A stretch of DNA of 64,000 nucleotides from assembly GCF_006716445.1 (NCBI RefSeq), contig NZ_VFPA01000001.1, forward strand, positions 496,001 to 560,000, read 5' to 3'. Positions 17,430 to 25,803 of the stretch are shown here, piece after piece. Each line of letters begins with the position of its first letter. The stretch's first letter is position 1. The notes below the pieces were generated by a model. That model was not told the DNA's origin. It saw only the letters and a program-made list of their open reading frames with translations, and did not search any database. This DNA comes from Pseudonocardia kunmingensis (GTDB lineage: Bacteria; Actinomycetota; Actinomycetes; Mycobacteriales; Pseudonocardiaceae). The translations under genes and the position numbers were made by a program.

Positions 17430-17867
17430 GTGGAACACGCGCCGCCGTCGCTGCTCTACGCCGTCAAGCAGGTCGAGCTCGCGGTGCGGGCGCACCTCGA
17501 CGACCTGCTGCGCCCGTCGGGCACCACCGCGCTGCAGTACACCGCGCTCACCGTGCTCGCCCGCCGCGCAGGCCTCACCAGCGCCGAGTTGGCCCGCAAC
17601 GCCTTCGTCACCCCGCAGTCCATGGGCGATCTCGTCACCGCCCTCGAACGCCGCGAGCTCATCACCCGCCACCGCGACCCCCGCCACGCCCGCCGCCTGC
17701 TGCTGAGCCTCACCCCCGCGGGCGAGGCCCTGCTCGAGCGGGTGGAACCGCAGGTGCGCGCGCTGGAGGAACGGATGCTCGCCGACCTGGCCGCCTCCGA
17801 ACGTACCGCCTTGCGCGACTACCTCAACCGCTGCCGCACGGCACTGGCGAACGGCCCGGCGCAGTAG
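17430..17867 (+). CDS. couR: MarR-family regulator, CouR-like
   Basis: 145-residue MarR winged-helix regulator. The helix-turn-helix is GLTSAELARNAFVTPQSMGD, followed by the wing RRELITRHRDPRHARRLL, with dimerisation helices at both ends. GTG start at 17430 preceded by a G-rich Shine-Dalgarno. It is divergent from couLMNO and co-directional with the transporter couT. CouR of Rhodococcus is a repressor released by hydroxycinnamoyl-CoA, and the same control is likely here through the repeated element at 17368 and 17899. Confidence 0.85.
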   Translation: MEHAPPSLLYAVKQVELAVRAHLDDLLRPSGTTALQYTALTVLARRAGLTSAELARNAFVTPQSMGDLVTALERRELITRHRDPRHARRLLLSLTPAGEALLERVEPQVRALEERMLADLAASERTALRDYLNRCRTALANGPAQ

Positions 17868-17892
17868 GTCCGGATCCGCACCATCCGTCTCG

Positions 17893-17921
17893 TTGACGCG
17901 AGTGACAGGAATCCCTACATT
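17893..17921 (+). promoter_or_regulatory. couT promoter with embedded operator, copy 2
   Basis: TTGACG (17893-17898), 17-bp spacer, TACATT (17916-17921): a good sigma-A promoter for couT, lying 26 bp beyond the couR stop. The spacer is occupied by the second copy of the 20-bp element (17899-17918), so a bound regulator would block RNA polymerase. Confidence 0.7.
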
Positions 17922-17973
17922 CCCCGGCAGCGGATCGCGGGGCGCACCCCGCCTTGGCAGGGAGGCCACCCGC

Positions 17974-19272
17974 ATGACCGATCGACGTCCACAGACCCAG
18001 CTGCGCCGGGCGGTGCTCTCCAGCTACCTCGGCAGCGTCATCGAGTACTACGACTTCCTGCTCTACGCCACCGCCTCGGCGGTGGTGTTCAACCGGGTGT
18101 TCTTCTCCGACCTCGACCCACTGGTCGGCACGGTCGCGAGCTTCGGCACGCTGGCCACCGGCTACCTCGCCCGCCCGCTCGGCGGCGTCCTGTTCGGCCA
18201 CTTCGGCGACCGGCTCGGCCGCAAGCGGATGCTGGTGCTAACCATGGCGCTGATGGGCGTCGCCAGCGTGCTCATCGGCCTGCTGCCGACGTACGAGCAG
18301 GTCGGCGCGTTGGCCCCGGTGCTGCTCATCGTGCTGCGGATCGCGCAGGGCGTCGCGGTCGGCGGCGAGTGGGGTGGTGCGGTGCTCATGTCGGCCGAGC
18401 ACGCCACCTCGCGGCGGGGGCTGTGGGCGAGCTTCACGAACGCGGGCGCCCCCAGCGGCATGGTCCTCTCGACGCTGGTGCTGGCGCTGGCCTCCGGCGC
18501 CACCGGTGAGGAGCAGTTCCTCGCATGGGGCTGGCGGATCCCGTTCCTGCTCAGCGCGGTGCTGCTGGTGATCGGCCTGTTCGTGCGCGCGAAGGTCGAC
18601 GAGACACCGGTGTTCGCCGCCGCGTCGCCGGGGAAGGAACGCCCGCCGCTGGTGGAGGTGCTGCGCCGGCATCCCCGCACCCTGGCGCTCTCGGTGGGCG
18701 TCGGGTTCGGCGCGTTCGTCGCGCAGGGCACCCTGACGACGTTCGTGATCGCCTACGCCGTCCAGGCCGGGTTCCCGCGCCCGACCGTGCTCAACGCGCT
18801 GACGGTCTCCTCGGTGGCCGCGATCGCCGGGATCATCGGGTTCTCGGCCCTGTCCGACCGGGTGGGCCGTCGCCCCGTGGTGCTCGCCGGCGCGGTGGCG
18901 ATGGCGTGCTGGAGCTTCCTGATCTTCCCGCTGATCGACACCGGCTCGGTTGCGCTCCTGGTACTGGTGGTCGTGCTCGGGCAGGGCGTGGTGCACGCCG
19001 CGATGTACGGGCCACTGGCCGCGCTCTACAGCGAGCTGTTCCCCACGCGGTCGCGCTACACCGGCGCGTCACTGGGCTACCAGATCGCCGGTATCGGCGC
19101 GGGCCTCGCGCCGGTCGTGTTCGCCGCGGTGCTCAGTGGCTCGGCGGGCACGGGGGCGGTCTCGGCGATCATCGCCGCGTGCTGCCTGGTGAGCGTCGGG
19201 AGCATCGTCGCCCTGGGCGAGACGTCCCACCGGAACCTGTCCAGCGAACGGGACGAGCACCAATCAGCCTGA
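17974..19272 (+). CDS. couT: MFS transporter (MHS type), CouT-like
   Basis: 432 residues, about 12 membrane spans. Signatures YLGSVIEYYDFLLYATASA and GHFGDRLGRKRM place it in the metabolite:H+ symporter family. ATG at 17974 with GGGAGG 9 bp upstream. Its promoter contains the putative CouR operator, so it should be the hydroxycinnamate importer of the cluster. It is a paralogue of the MFS gene at 4943-6283. The stop codon lies in the first bases of the hairpin repeat at 19271. Confidence 0.85.
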   Translation: MTDRRPQTQLRRAVLSSYLGSVIEYYDFLLYATASAVVFNRVFFSDLDPLVGTVASFGTLATGYLARPLGGVLFGHFGDRLGRKRMLVLTMALMGVASVLIGLLPTYEQVGALAPVLLIVLRIAQGVAVGGEWGGAVLMSAEHATSRRGLWASFTNAGAPSGMVLSTLVLALASGATGEEQFLAWGWRIPFLLSAVLLVIGLFVRAKVDETPVFAAASPGKERPPLVEVLRRHPRTLALSVGVGFGAFVAQGTLTTFVIAYAVQAGFPRPTVLNALTVSSVAAIAGIIGFSALSDRVGRRPVVLAGAVAMACWSFLIFPLIDTGSVALLVLVVVLGQGVVHAAMYGPLAALYSELFPTRSRYTGASLGYQIAGIGAGLAPVVFAAVLSGSAGTGAVSAIIAACCLVSVGSIVALGETSHRNLSSERDEHQSA

Positions 19273-19319
19273 CGAACGGCACTCCCGTCGGCACCTAACC
19301 GACGAGAGTGCCGCTCGTC
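19271..19319. terminator. hairpin repeat (copy 1), bidirectional terminator between couT and tupC
   Basis: 21-base arms (19271-19291 and 19299-19319; 20 of 21 or so paired) with a 7-base loop. The arms contain ACGGCACTC and GAGAGTGCCG. It overlaps the couT stop on one strand and encodes the last residues (GTLVG) and TAG of tupC on the other. A near-identical hairpin is at 42266-42318. Function as a shared terminator of convergent genes fits its position. Confidence 0.7.
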
Positions 19320-20296
19320 GGGCTGTGGATCGTGCGCAGCTGCGACTCCTCCACGACGACCGCGGCGGCGGCGCCCGCCGTGAGATCGCCGTCGCCGGGG
19401 GCGAGGCAGGCCAGCGTCCCGGCGGCGGTGTCCACGTCCACGCGCGTGGGCCCGCCGAGCCGCACGACCCGGCGCACCGTTCCGGGAACCCGCACGTCAC
19501 CGTCCCCGTCGCGGACCGCGCGGCAGTGCTCCGGACGCGCGACGAGCAGCCCCGCCCGGCCGGTCACGGCAGCCGGGAGCACGTTGGTGAACCCCACGAG
19601 CCGGGCGCAGTCGACGTCGGCCGGTTCGTCGAGCACCCGCGCGGTCGGCCCGAGCTGGCGGATCCGCCCGTCGACGAGCAGCGCGGTCGTGCCGGCCAGC
19701 GCGGCGGCCTCGTACCGGTCGTGGGTGACGAGCAGGACGGCGGTGTCCAGCCCGTCGAGGACCGCGCGCAGGTCCGCGAGCAGGTCGGCCCGCGTGGTGG
19801 CGTCCAGCCCGGCGAACGGCTCGTCGAGCAGCAGCACCCGCGGCTCGGGCGCGAGCGCGCGAGCCAGCGCCACCCGCTGCGCCTCCCCGCCGGAGAGCGT
19901 GCGCGCGTTGCGGTCCGCGAGGTGCCCGACGCCCAGCGCGTCCAGCCACGGCGCCGAGCGCTCCCGCGCCTCCGCGCGCCCGACGCCCCGCATCCGCAGG
20001 CCCGCGGCGCCGTTGGCCGCGACGCTCCCCCGCTGCAGGATCGGCCGCTGCAGGACCGCCGCGACCGCGGGACGCAGCTCCCGGGGCCCGGCGGGCCGCC
20101 CGTCGAGCAGCACCTCACCGGAGCTCCGCAGCCCACCGAGGTGGCCGAGCGCCCGCAACAGCGTCGACTTGCCCGCGCCGTTGGGGCCGAGCACGGCGAG
20201 CGCCTCACCGGCGGCGACGTCGAGCGCCGGGACGTGGAGCAGCTCCCGGCCCCGCGCGACGACCCGCAGGTCCCGGCAACCGATCCGGCCGCTCAC
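19295..20296 (-). CDS. tupC: tungstate/molybdate ABC transporter ATP-binding protein
   Basis: 333 residues. Walker A GPNGAGKST, Q-loop AVLQRP, signature LSGGEAQRVALARAL, Walker B VLLLDEPFAGLD and H-loop THDRYEA are complete. A C-terminal extension of about 110 residues resembles the MOP/TOBE-type regulatory domain of ModC/WtpC/TupC proteins. GTG start at 20296 overlaps the permease stop by 4 bp. Energises oxyanion import with the adjacent permease and binding protein. The last codons are contributed by a repeated hairpin. Confidence 0.85.
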   Translation of the reverse strand: MSGRIGCRDLRVVARGRELLHVPALDVAAGEALAVLGPNGAGKSTLLRALGHLGGLRSSGEVLLDGRPAGPRELRPAVAAVLQRPILQRGSVAANGAAGLRMRGVGRAEARERSAPWLDALGVGHLADRNARTLSGGEAQRVALARALAPEPRVLLLDEPFAGLDATTRADLLADLRAVLDGLDTAVLLVTHDRYEAAALAGTTALLVDGRIRQLGPTARVLDEPADVDCARLVGFTNVLPAAVTGRAGLLVARPEHCRAVRDGDGDVRVPGTVRRVVRLGGPTRVDVDTAAGTLACLAPGDGDLTAGAAAAVVVEESQLRTIHSPTSGTLVG

Positions 20297-20991
20297 CTGA
20301 CGCGCTCGCGCTGGCCCGCCATCGTGGCCACCAGGTTCACGACGAACGCGATGAGCAGCAATACCAATCCGAACGCGATGGCCAGCGCGAACTCGCCGCG
20401 GCTGGTGGCGAGCACGGCCGCGGTGGTGAGCACGCGGGTCTCCCCCGCGATGTTGCCGCCCACCATCTGCGCCGCGCCCACCTCGCTGACGACGGCGCCG
20501 AAGGCCGCCATCCCCGCCGCGAGCAGCGGCAGGCGCGCCTCCGCGAACAGCGCCAGCAGCGCCCGTGCCCGCGTGGCGCCCAGCCCCTGCATCTGCACGA
20601 GGAACTCCGGGTCGACCTGCTGCAGCGCCGCGGCGACCAGCGCCACCACGACCGGTGTGGCGATCGCGGCCTGCGCCACGACCATGGCCGCCGGCGTGTA
20701 GAGCAGGCCGAGCCCGCCGAGCGGCCCGCTGCGCCACAGCAGCACCGTGACGAACAGCCCGACGACCACCGGCGGCAGGCCCATCCCGGTGTTCGCGGCC
20801 GAGAGCAGCAGCCTGCGGCCGGGGAACTCACCGAGCGCGATCGCCGCACCCAGCGGGAGACCGACGGCGGCCGCGACCGCCGTGGCGGTGAGCGACACCT
20901 GCAGCGTCAGCAGGGTGATCGCCCAGGTCTCCGCGTCACCGCCGAGCAGCAGCCGCAGCGCCTCCAGCAGCCCGTCGCGCAGGACGTCCAC
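20293..20991 (-). CDS. tupB: tungstate-type ABC transporter permease
   Basis: 232-residue membrane protein with five to six predicted spans. The cytoplasmic EAA-like loop is GATRARALLALFAEARLPLL followed by AAGMAAFGAVVSEVGAAQMV, as in TupB/ModB/CysT-type permeases; TRVLTTAAVLATSRGEFALA is typical of TupB. 6 bp after tupA and overlapping tupC. Forms the channel through which TupA-bound tungstate (or molybdate) enters. Confidence 0.87.
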   Translation of the reverse strand: MDVLRDGLLEALRLLLGGDAETWAITLLTLQVSLTATAVAAAVGLPLGAAIALGEFPGRRLLLSAANTGMGLPPVVVGLFVTVLLWRSGPLGGLGLLYTPAAMVVAQAAIATPVVVALVAAALQQVDPEFLVQMQGLGATRARALLALFAEARLPLLAAGMAAFGAVVSEVGAAQMVGGNIAGETRVLTTAAVLATSRGEFALAIAFGLVLLLIAFVVNLVATMAGQRERVR

Positions 20992-20997
20992 GACAGC

Positions 20998-21837
20998 TCA
21001 GCCGGTGGGGTCGGGCTTGCCCGCGTCGGGCACGAACAGCGGCTGACCGAACTCGGCGCGCCCGAACTCGCCGATGCGCTGCTGCGCATCGGTGCCGGTG
21101 ATCCAGTCGGCGAACGCGGTGGCGGCCTCGGGCTGCACGCGGTCGCCGGCGCGGGTCGTCACCTCGATCACGTGGTAGACGTTGAGCAGGCCGGGGTCAC
21201 CCTCGACGAGCACCGCGAGCCCGTCGGGCTGGGAGAGGTACGTGGCGCGGTCGGCCAGCGTGTAGCCGGCCTTCTCGGCGGCCACCCGCAGCGTGGCGCC
21301 CATGCCCTGGCCGGTCTCCTGGTAGCCCGCCCCCGCGGGCTCGACACCGGCCTGCTCCCACAGCGACTTCTCCCGCGCGTGGGTACCGGATTCGTCACCC
21401 CTCGAGACGAACACCGCCCCCGACGCCGCGATCCGCCGCATCGCCTCGTCCACCGCGAGCCCCCGGACCCCCGCCGGGTCGGCCTCCGCGCCGAGCAGCA
21501 CGAAGTCGTTGTGCATCACGAGCAGCCGCCGCCCGGCCGTGCCCTCGGCCACGAACTCCTCCTCGGCGGCGGGTGAGTGCACCAGCAGCACGTCGGCCTC
21601 GCCGCGGCGACCCATCTCGATCGCCTGCCCGCTGCCCACGGCGATCGGCTTCACCCCCCACCCGGTGGCCTCGGTGAACGCCGGGAGCAGCTCGTCGAGC
21701 AGGCCGGAGTCCTGCGTGCTCGTGGTGGTGGCCAGGATCAGGGACCGCTCGGCGGACGGGCCCGCCGCCGGGCCCTCCGCGGGCGACCCGCACGCCGCCA
21801 GCACGAGCAGGACGACACCGGCGAGAACTGCGCGCAT
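20998..21837 (-). CDS. tupA: tungstate-binding lipoprotein
   Basis: 279 residues from the ATG at 21837 (a GTG at 21849 would add four residues before the signal peptide). Lipoprotein signal with lipobox LAAC (Cys16). The mature N-terminus has TTTSTQDSG (residues 37-45), the oxyanion-binding signature of TupA/PstS-like tungstate binders; VGSGQAIEMGRRGEADVLLVH follows. Delivers tungstate or molybdate to TupBC. A palindrome overlaps the start codon. Oxyanion use fits the molybdenum-hydroxylase operon at 34992-38591. Confidence 0.87.
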   Translation of the reverse strand: MRAVLAGVVLLVLAACGSPAEGPAAGPSAERSLILATTTSTQDSGLLDELLPAFTEATGWGVKPIAVGSGQAIEMGRRGEADVLLVHSPAAEEEFVAEGTAGRRLLVMHNDFVLLGAEADPAGVRGLAVDEAMRRIAASGAVFVSRGDESGTHAREKSLWEQAGVEPAGAGYQETGQGMGATLRVAAEKAGYTLADRATYLSQPDGLAVLVEGDPGLLNVYHVIEVTTRAGDRVQPEAATAFADWITGTDAQQRIGEFGRAEFGQPLFVPDAGKPDPTG

Positions 21838-21852
21838 CTGTGCTGGCACAGA
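21837..21852. promoter_or_regulatory. palindromic operator at the tupA start
   Basis: TCTGTGCTGGCACAGA has perfect 7-base arms around TG and sits over the tupA initiation codon, in the 38-bp gap to the divergent regulator. A TATAGA/TCTATAGT -10-like sequence (about 21860-21866) lies next to it and could serve either strand. Likely binding site of the regulator encoded at 21876. Confidence 0.6.
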
Positions 21853-21875
21853 CCGGGACTATAGAGTCCGCAGGC

Positions 21876-22793
21876 GTGACGCGGTACCGGGAGATCTGCG
21901 CCGACCTGGCGGGCCGGATCGGCGACGGCGACCTCGCCGAGGGCGCCGAGCTGCCCGGCGTGCGGGAGCTCGCCCAGCGGTTCGGCACCACCGCGTCGAC
22001 GATCGGGCGCGCGGTCCGCACGCTGGCCGACGCCGGCGTGATCGTCACCGCGGACCGGCGCCGCACCCGCGTGGCACCGGACGGGGCGGTGGCCGCGCGA
22101 CGGTTCCTGCACGCCGAGCGGGTGTTCCGGCTCGCCGGCAGCGACGACCCCGCGCTCGACGTCGTCATCCGCCGGCTGGGCCGCGGGCTGCGCCCGGTGA
22201 GCACGGAGGGCAGCTTCGGCGGGCTGCGCGCTGTGCGACAGGGGTACGCCGACGGCGCGGCGGTGCACCTGCTGCACCACACCGGCACCTACAACGCCCC
22301 GTTCGCGCGCGGGCTGCTGCGCGGCCTGCGGCCGCACCTGATCCACCTCTGGCGCCGCGAGCAGGGTCTGCTCGTGCCTCCCGGCAACCCGCGCGGCCTC
22401 GCGGCGGCCGCCGACCTGGCCGGGCTCCGCGTCGCCAAGCGCCGGCACGGCACCGGCACCCGCGTGCTGCTCGACCGGCTGCTGCTCGCCGCCGGCCACG
22501 ACCCCGACGCGCTGCGCGGCCCGGAGACCGGCTCGCACCTGGAGACGGCGCTCTCGGTGGCCTCGGGCGTGGTGGACGCCGGGCTGGGCGTCCGCTCGGT
22601 GGCCCACGACCTCGACCTGGACTTCGTGCCGCTGGTCTGCGAGGACTACGACGTCGTGCTCACCGGCGACGCGCTCGACGCCGCGGCCCCGTTGGTGGCC
22701 GCGCTGCACGAGCCGGACGTCCGCGCCGCCGTCACCGCGCTGGGCGGCTACGACGCGGGCAGCGCGGGACGCGTGGAGGAGCTGGGCGCCTGA
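21876..22793 (+). CDS. GntR-type regulator fused to a periplasmic-binding-like domain
   Basis: 305 residues from the GTG at 21876 (near-leaderless with respect to the TATAGA box). Residues 1-65 form a GntR winged helix (TRYREICADLAGRIGDGDL, then VRELAQRFGTTASTIGRAVR). The remainder (about 90-300) resembles type-2 binding-protein domains of ModE/LysR-like molybdate or tungstate sensors (GSFGGLRAVRQGYADGAAVH, LLHHTGTYN, ASGVVDAGLGVRSVA). Divergent from tupABC with a palindrome between them, so it probably senses the oxyanion and controls the transporter. Confidence 0.78.
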   Translation: MTRYREICADLAGRIGDGDLAEGAELPGVRELAQRFGTTASTIGRAVRTLADAGVIVTADRRRTRVAPDGAVAARRFLHAERVFRLAGSDDPALDVVIRRLGRGLRPVSTEGSFGGLRAVRQGYADGAAVHLLHHTGTYNAPFARGLLRGLRPHLIHLWRREQGLLVPPGNPRGLAAAADLAGLRVAKRRHGTGTRVLLDRLLLAAGHDPDALRGPETGSHLETALSVASGVVDAGLGVRSVAHDLDLDFVPLVCEDYDVVLTGDALDAAAPLVAALHEPDVRAAVTALGGYDAGSAGRVEELGA

Positions 22794-23061
22794 GCGCGCC
22801 GACCGTACACGTTCGCCGACTGCGATCATGCCGCGGTGCGGTGTGAGTCGCACATCAGGGTCCTCGCGGCCGCGCTCACGTACGTCTCGCCGGGGTGATG
22901 GCCGTTCCCGCGTTCCGCGGAACGCGCCCGTGCACGACCAGGTCGACGTCATGGGTCTCCGGCCGCGGGTGCTGGGTGGGTGCGCACCTGGCGGTGGTCC
23001 CGTTGCACCCTCTGAGGCTGTGATCGTCGGCCATCTCGGTGCTTGGTGACCCGTGTGCCGG

Positions 23062-23130
23062 TCATGATCGAGGTGTCGGCGCGTTATCGGGCGTTTTCAA
23101 CACGGGAACGCGCCGACTTGCTGATCATGA
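23062..23130. repeat. large imperfect inverted repeat
   Basis: 24-base arms at 23062-23085 and 23107-23130: outer TCATGATC/GATCATGA and inner TCGGCGCGTT/AACGCGCCGA match perfectly, with six unmatched bases between them. The loop is 21 bases. Could be a terminator for the regulator gene, a protein-binding site, or an element end. Confidence 0.6.
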
Positions 23131-23289
23131 GGTCGGGGCGCCCGGGTGATCTGCTGGTGTCGGGTAGGACCGTGTCGAAGGGGTTCGGGAACGGCACCAC
23201 AGCCGGATAAGTGGCACCCGGCGGCGACGGTCTCGTCGTGGACCGGCCGGGGCCATGTCGGGGACGGCTGCCCAGGTGACCACGTCACC

Positions 23290-23415
23290 CGGTAGTTCTG
23301 CCAACCGGGCCACCCCGACACCGGCGGTCGGGCAGGGCACTGGGCCGACTGCGAGTGACGCCTGGGCGCGGAGTGACGCAGTTCGCCTCGAGCCGGGAAC
23401 GGCGCGCCCACCGCA
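23290..23415. repeat. dispersed intergenic repeat, copy B
   Basis: Matches copy A at 2825-2948: starts CGGTAGTTCTGCCAACCGGG and ends with CGAGCCGGGAACGGCGCGCC plus CACCGCA. About 20.5 kb from copy A, same orientation, intergenic in both places. Confidence 0.55.
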
Positions 23416-23555
23416 ACCCGCCCCCCGTCTCCGCGCACGCCCCCGATTCGGCCCACGCGACCCGTCGACGGGGGGCGTCGGCGGCCGGCGTCGCGGCCCA
23501 GCGTTGCACGGGCCGGCGAACGGTAGACGGCGGTGCGGTGGCCCCGGCGCGGGCG

Positions 23556-24332
23556 TCAGCGCGTGGCGGAGGTCCAGGCCGCGAGCCGGGTGGCGAGCGC
23601 GGCGTAGAGCTGCGGGTCGGTGCCCATCCCGGTGTGGCTGCTGGTGACCTCCACCCACTCCGCCTCGGGGTCCTGGCAGGACCGCCAGCCCACGACGCCG
23701 TCCTCCCGCGAGTAGATGGCGACGGCGGGCACCCGCAGCGGCGCCGCGAGGCCGTCGGCCGTCGTGTCGCCGCACGCGCCGGTCAGGCAGTCGCCGTCGA
23801 GCAGGCCGGGCACGCCGCGTGCCGACAGCCCGACGAGGGCGGGCAGCAGCAGCTGAGCGAGACCGCGGGCGTCGAGCGGGTCGAGCACGGGGCTGCCGAG
23901 CATGGCGAGCCCCCGGACCAGGTCGGGCCGCCGGGCCGCGATCATCCGGGCGAGCATGCCGCCCCGGCTGTGCCCGACGAGCACGACCGGGCCACCGGTC
24001 GCGCTCGCGTGCTCCTCCACGCGCCGCTCGAGGCGCGTGACCAGGTCGGCGGTGCAGCCGACGTTGCCGCCGAGCCCCGCACCGGCGGGGACGTAGCCGC
24101 GCCGCTGCAGCCACCGGCGCAGCACGGCCATGCTGGCGTCCAGGCCACCGAACCCCGGCACGACGACCACACCGGTGCCGGCGCCGTCGACCGCGCGGGA
24201 GCGCCACACCGGGTGGCGCAGCAGCGCGGGCGTCGTCAGCCCGACGGCCGGCCCGAGCGAGCGCGCGAGGTGGCGCGTCGTGCTCCGCACGCGGTCCCAC
24301 GGCAGGACAGCGGTCAGCTCGCCGATGGGCAC
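23556..24332 (-). CDS. alpha/beta hydrolase (lipase-like)
   Basis: 258 residues. The nucleophile elbow GHSRGG (residues 120-125, Ser122) follows the strand VVLVGH. The oxyanion region VVVVPGFGG (about 55-63) and a late Asp (SREDGVV) and His (SSHTGMG) complete a plausible catalytic triad, as in actinobacterial triacylglycerol lipase/esterase-like proteins. No signal peptide, so probably cytoplasmic. Third gene of a PucR-DUF2252-hydrolase operon, 3 bp after DUF2252. Substrate unknown. Confidence 0.82.
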   Translation of the reverse strand: MPIGELTAVLPWDRVRSTTRHLARSLGPAVGLTTPALLRHPVWRSRAVDGAGTGVVVVPGFGGLDASMAVLRRWLQRRGYVPAGAGLGGNVGCTADLVTRLERRVEEHASATGGPVVLVGHSRGGMLARMIAARRPDLVRGLAMLGSPVLDPLDARGLAQLLLPALVGLSARGVPGLLDGDCLTGACGDTTADGLAAPLRVPAVAIYSREDGVVGWRSCQDPEAEWVEVTSSHTGMGTDPQLYAALATRLAAWTSATR

Positions 24333-24335
24333 GGC

Positions 24336-25793
24336 TCACACCCCCCGCTCGACGGGCAGCAACCCGCGGTCCACGGCCCGGACCAGCGCGGCGTGGTCGG
24401 CCTCGGTCTGGTCGGCGTAGGCGCGCGCGAACCGGCGGAAGGCCTGGTCGACGCGGTCCGACCGCCCGACGTAGCCCGCGATCATCGACGCCCCGCTGGT
24501 GCGGGCGTGCCCCTTCGCGAGCAGGTGCCCGAGCACGCCCGCGTAGTCGTCGAGGGCCTCGGAGTCGATGGCGTCCAGGGCCACGGCGCCCTTCATGTCC
24601 CGGAACTGGCGCACGTAGTACTGGCGCTCCCCGACGGTGGTCCAGCCCAGCAGCGGGTCGCTGACGGTCTGCAGCGCCTGCTGGTACTCGACGACCCGCT
24701 GCCCCTGGTGGGCGTGGAGTGCGGAGTCGCCGTGCACGTACCGCGCCAGGACCGAGCGGCGGGCCTGCTTGAGCTGCAGGAACACCACGTCGTCGGGCGA
24801 GGAGCCCTCGAGCAGGGCCACGTAGGCGCGCAACCCGACGCTGCCGACGCCGACGACCTTGTGCGCGATGTCGACGATCGTGTACCCGCCCAGCACGCGC
24901 TGCCAGTGCGGGGCGAGGGTGCGCAGGTAGTCGTCCAGCGCTGCCGCGATCCGGTCCGCGTCGGGCTCGGGCACGCGCGTGATCAGCGGCGGCTCCTCGA
25001 CGATGCGCCGCCTCCCCTCGATCTGGCGGGTGAAGCGCGGCACCGCCCGGTCGCTGGTGCGGTGCCGGGCGCGCTTGGCGGCGCGCACCACCTCGGCCCG
25101 CAGCGGCTTGGGGCTGCTCTTGGCCAGCCGGTCGACGTCGAGGCGCTGGTAGGAACGCGAGAGCAGGGGCTGGTCGGCGAGGTGGCGGACCTCCTCCCGG
25201 TACGCGGCGACGCACTCGGTGACCGCCACGCCGCACGCGTCCTCGCCTGCGCCGTTCTGCCGCCCGGCCACCCAGATGCTCGCCACCAGCCGGCGCAGGT
25301 CCCACTCCCAGCTGCCGGGGTGGGCCTCGTCGAAGTCGTTGAGGTCGATCACCAGGTCGCGCTCGGGCGAGGCGTAGAAGCCGAAGTTGCCCAGGTGGGC
25401 GTCGCCGCAGACGACCGGCGTGATGCCGGTGGCCGGCAGCTGCGCCACGTCGTGGGCCATCACGACCGCCGTGCCGCGCAGGAACCCGTAGGGCGAGGCG
25501 ATCATCCGCCCCACCCGCACCGGCACCAGCCTGCCGACGCGGCCCTCGTGGCTCTCCATGATCATCTGGACGGGATCGGGGCGGTCGACCGGCGGGTCCC
25601 AGTCCGCGAGCGACGAGCGCGGCACCCGCTTGCGCAGCGCCTTGCCCAGCGCGTACCGCTCGGCGCGCTCGACCGGGCGCCGGCGCAGCGAGGAGTACGG
25701 GGTGCCGTCGGCGTCGGCGAGCACGGTGTGCGCGTGCACGCGCCCGGGAGGGGTGGGTGGGGCGACCGGGTGCAGGTCGGAGGGGCCGGTCAC
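24336..25793 (-). CDS. DUF2252 family protein
   Basis: 485 residues, GTG start. Typical DUF2252 features: R-x-F/Y-rich N-terminus, VVCGDAHLGNFGFY (kinase-like catalytic loop) and LVIDLNDFDEA (DFD-like metal loop), GSWEWDLRRLVASI, and VGVGSVGLRAYVALLEG. The family has an aminoglycoside-phosphotransferase-like fold with unknown substrate. 10 bp after the PucR gene. It is widespread in actinobacteria and its role is undefined. Confidence 0.9.
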   Translation of the reverse strand: MTGPSDLHPVAPPTPPGRVHAHTVLADADGTPYSSLRRRPVERAERYALGKALRKRVPRSSLADWDPPVDRPDPVQMIMESHEGRVGRLVPVRVGRMIASPYGFLRGTAVVMAHDVAQLPATGITPVVCGDAHLGNFGFYASPERDLVIDLNDFDEAHPGSWEWDLRRLVASIWVAGRQNGAGEDACGVAVTECVAAYREEVRHLADQPLLSRSYQRLDVDRLAKSSPKPLRAEVVRAAKRARHRTSDRAVPRFTRQIEGRRRIVEEPPLITRVPEPDADRIAAALDDYLRTLAPHWQRVLGGYTIVDIAHKVVGVGSVGLRAYVALLEGSSPDDVVFLQLKQARRSVLARYVHGDSALHAHQGQRVVEYQQALQTVSDPLLGWTTVGERQYYVRQFRDMKGAVALDAIDSEALDDYAGVLGHLLAKGHARTSGASMIAGYVGRSDRVDQAFRRFARAYADQTEADHAALVRAVDRGLLPVERGV

Positions 25794-25803
25794 GTCGGCG
25801 ATG

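Larger units (their letters stand above)
22794..23555. other. 762-bp gene-free region with two repeats
   Basis: No reading frame here has convincing protein features or codon pattern. It contains a large inverted repeat (23062-23130) and copy B of a dispersed repeat (23290-23415). Several AT-richer stretches around 23080-23130 contrast with the flanking GC-rich genes. May be a remnant of a mobile element or an untranslated or regulatory region. Confidence 0.6.

Noticed and set aside
22828..23049. 73-codon frame in the 22.8-23.5 kb gap
   Set aside because: No ribosome binding site, no homology features, composition like shadow frames.
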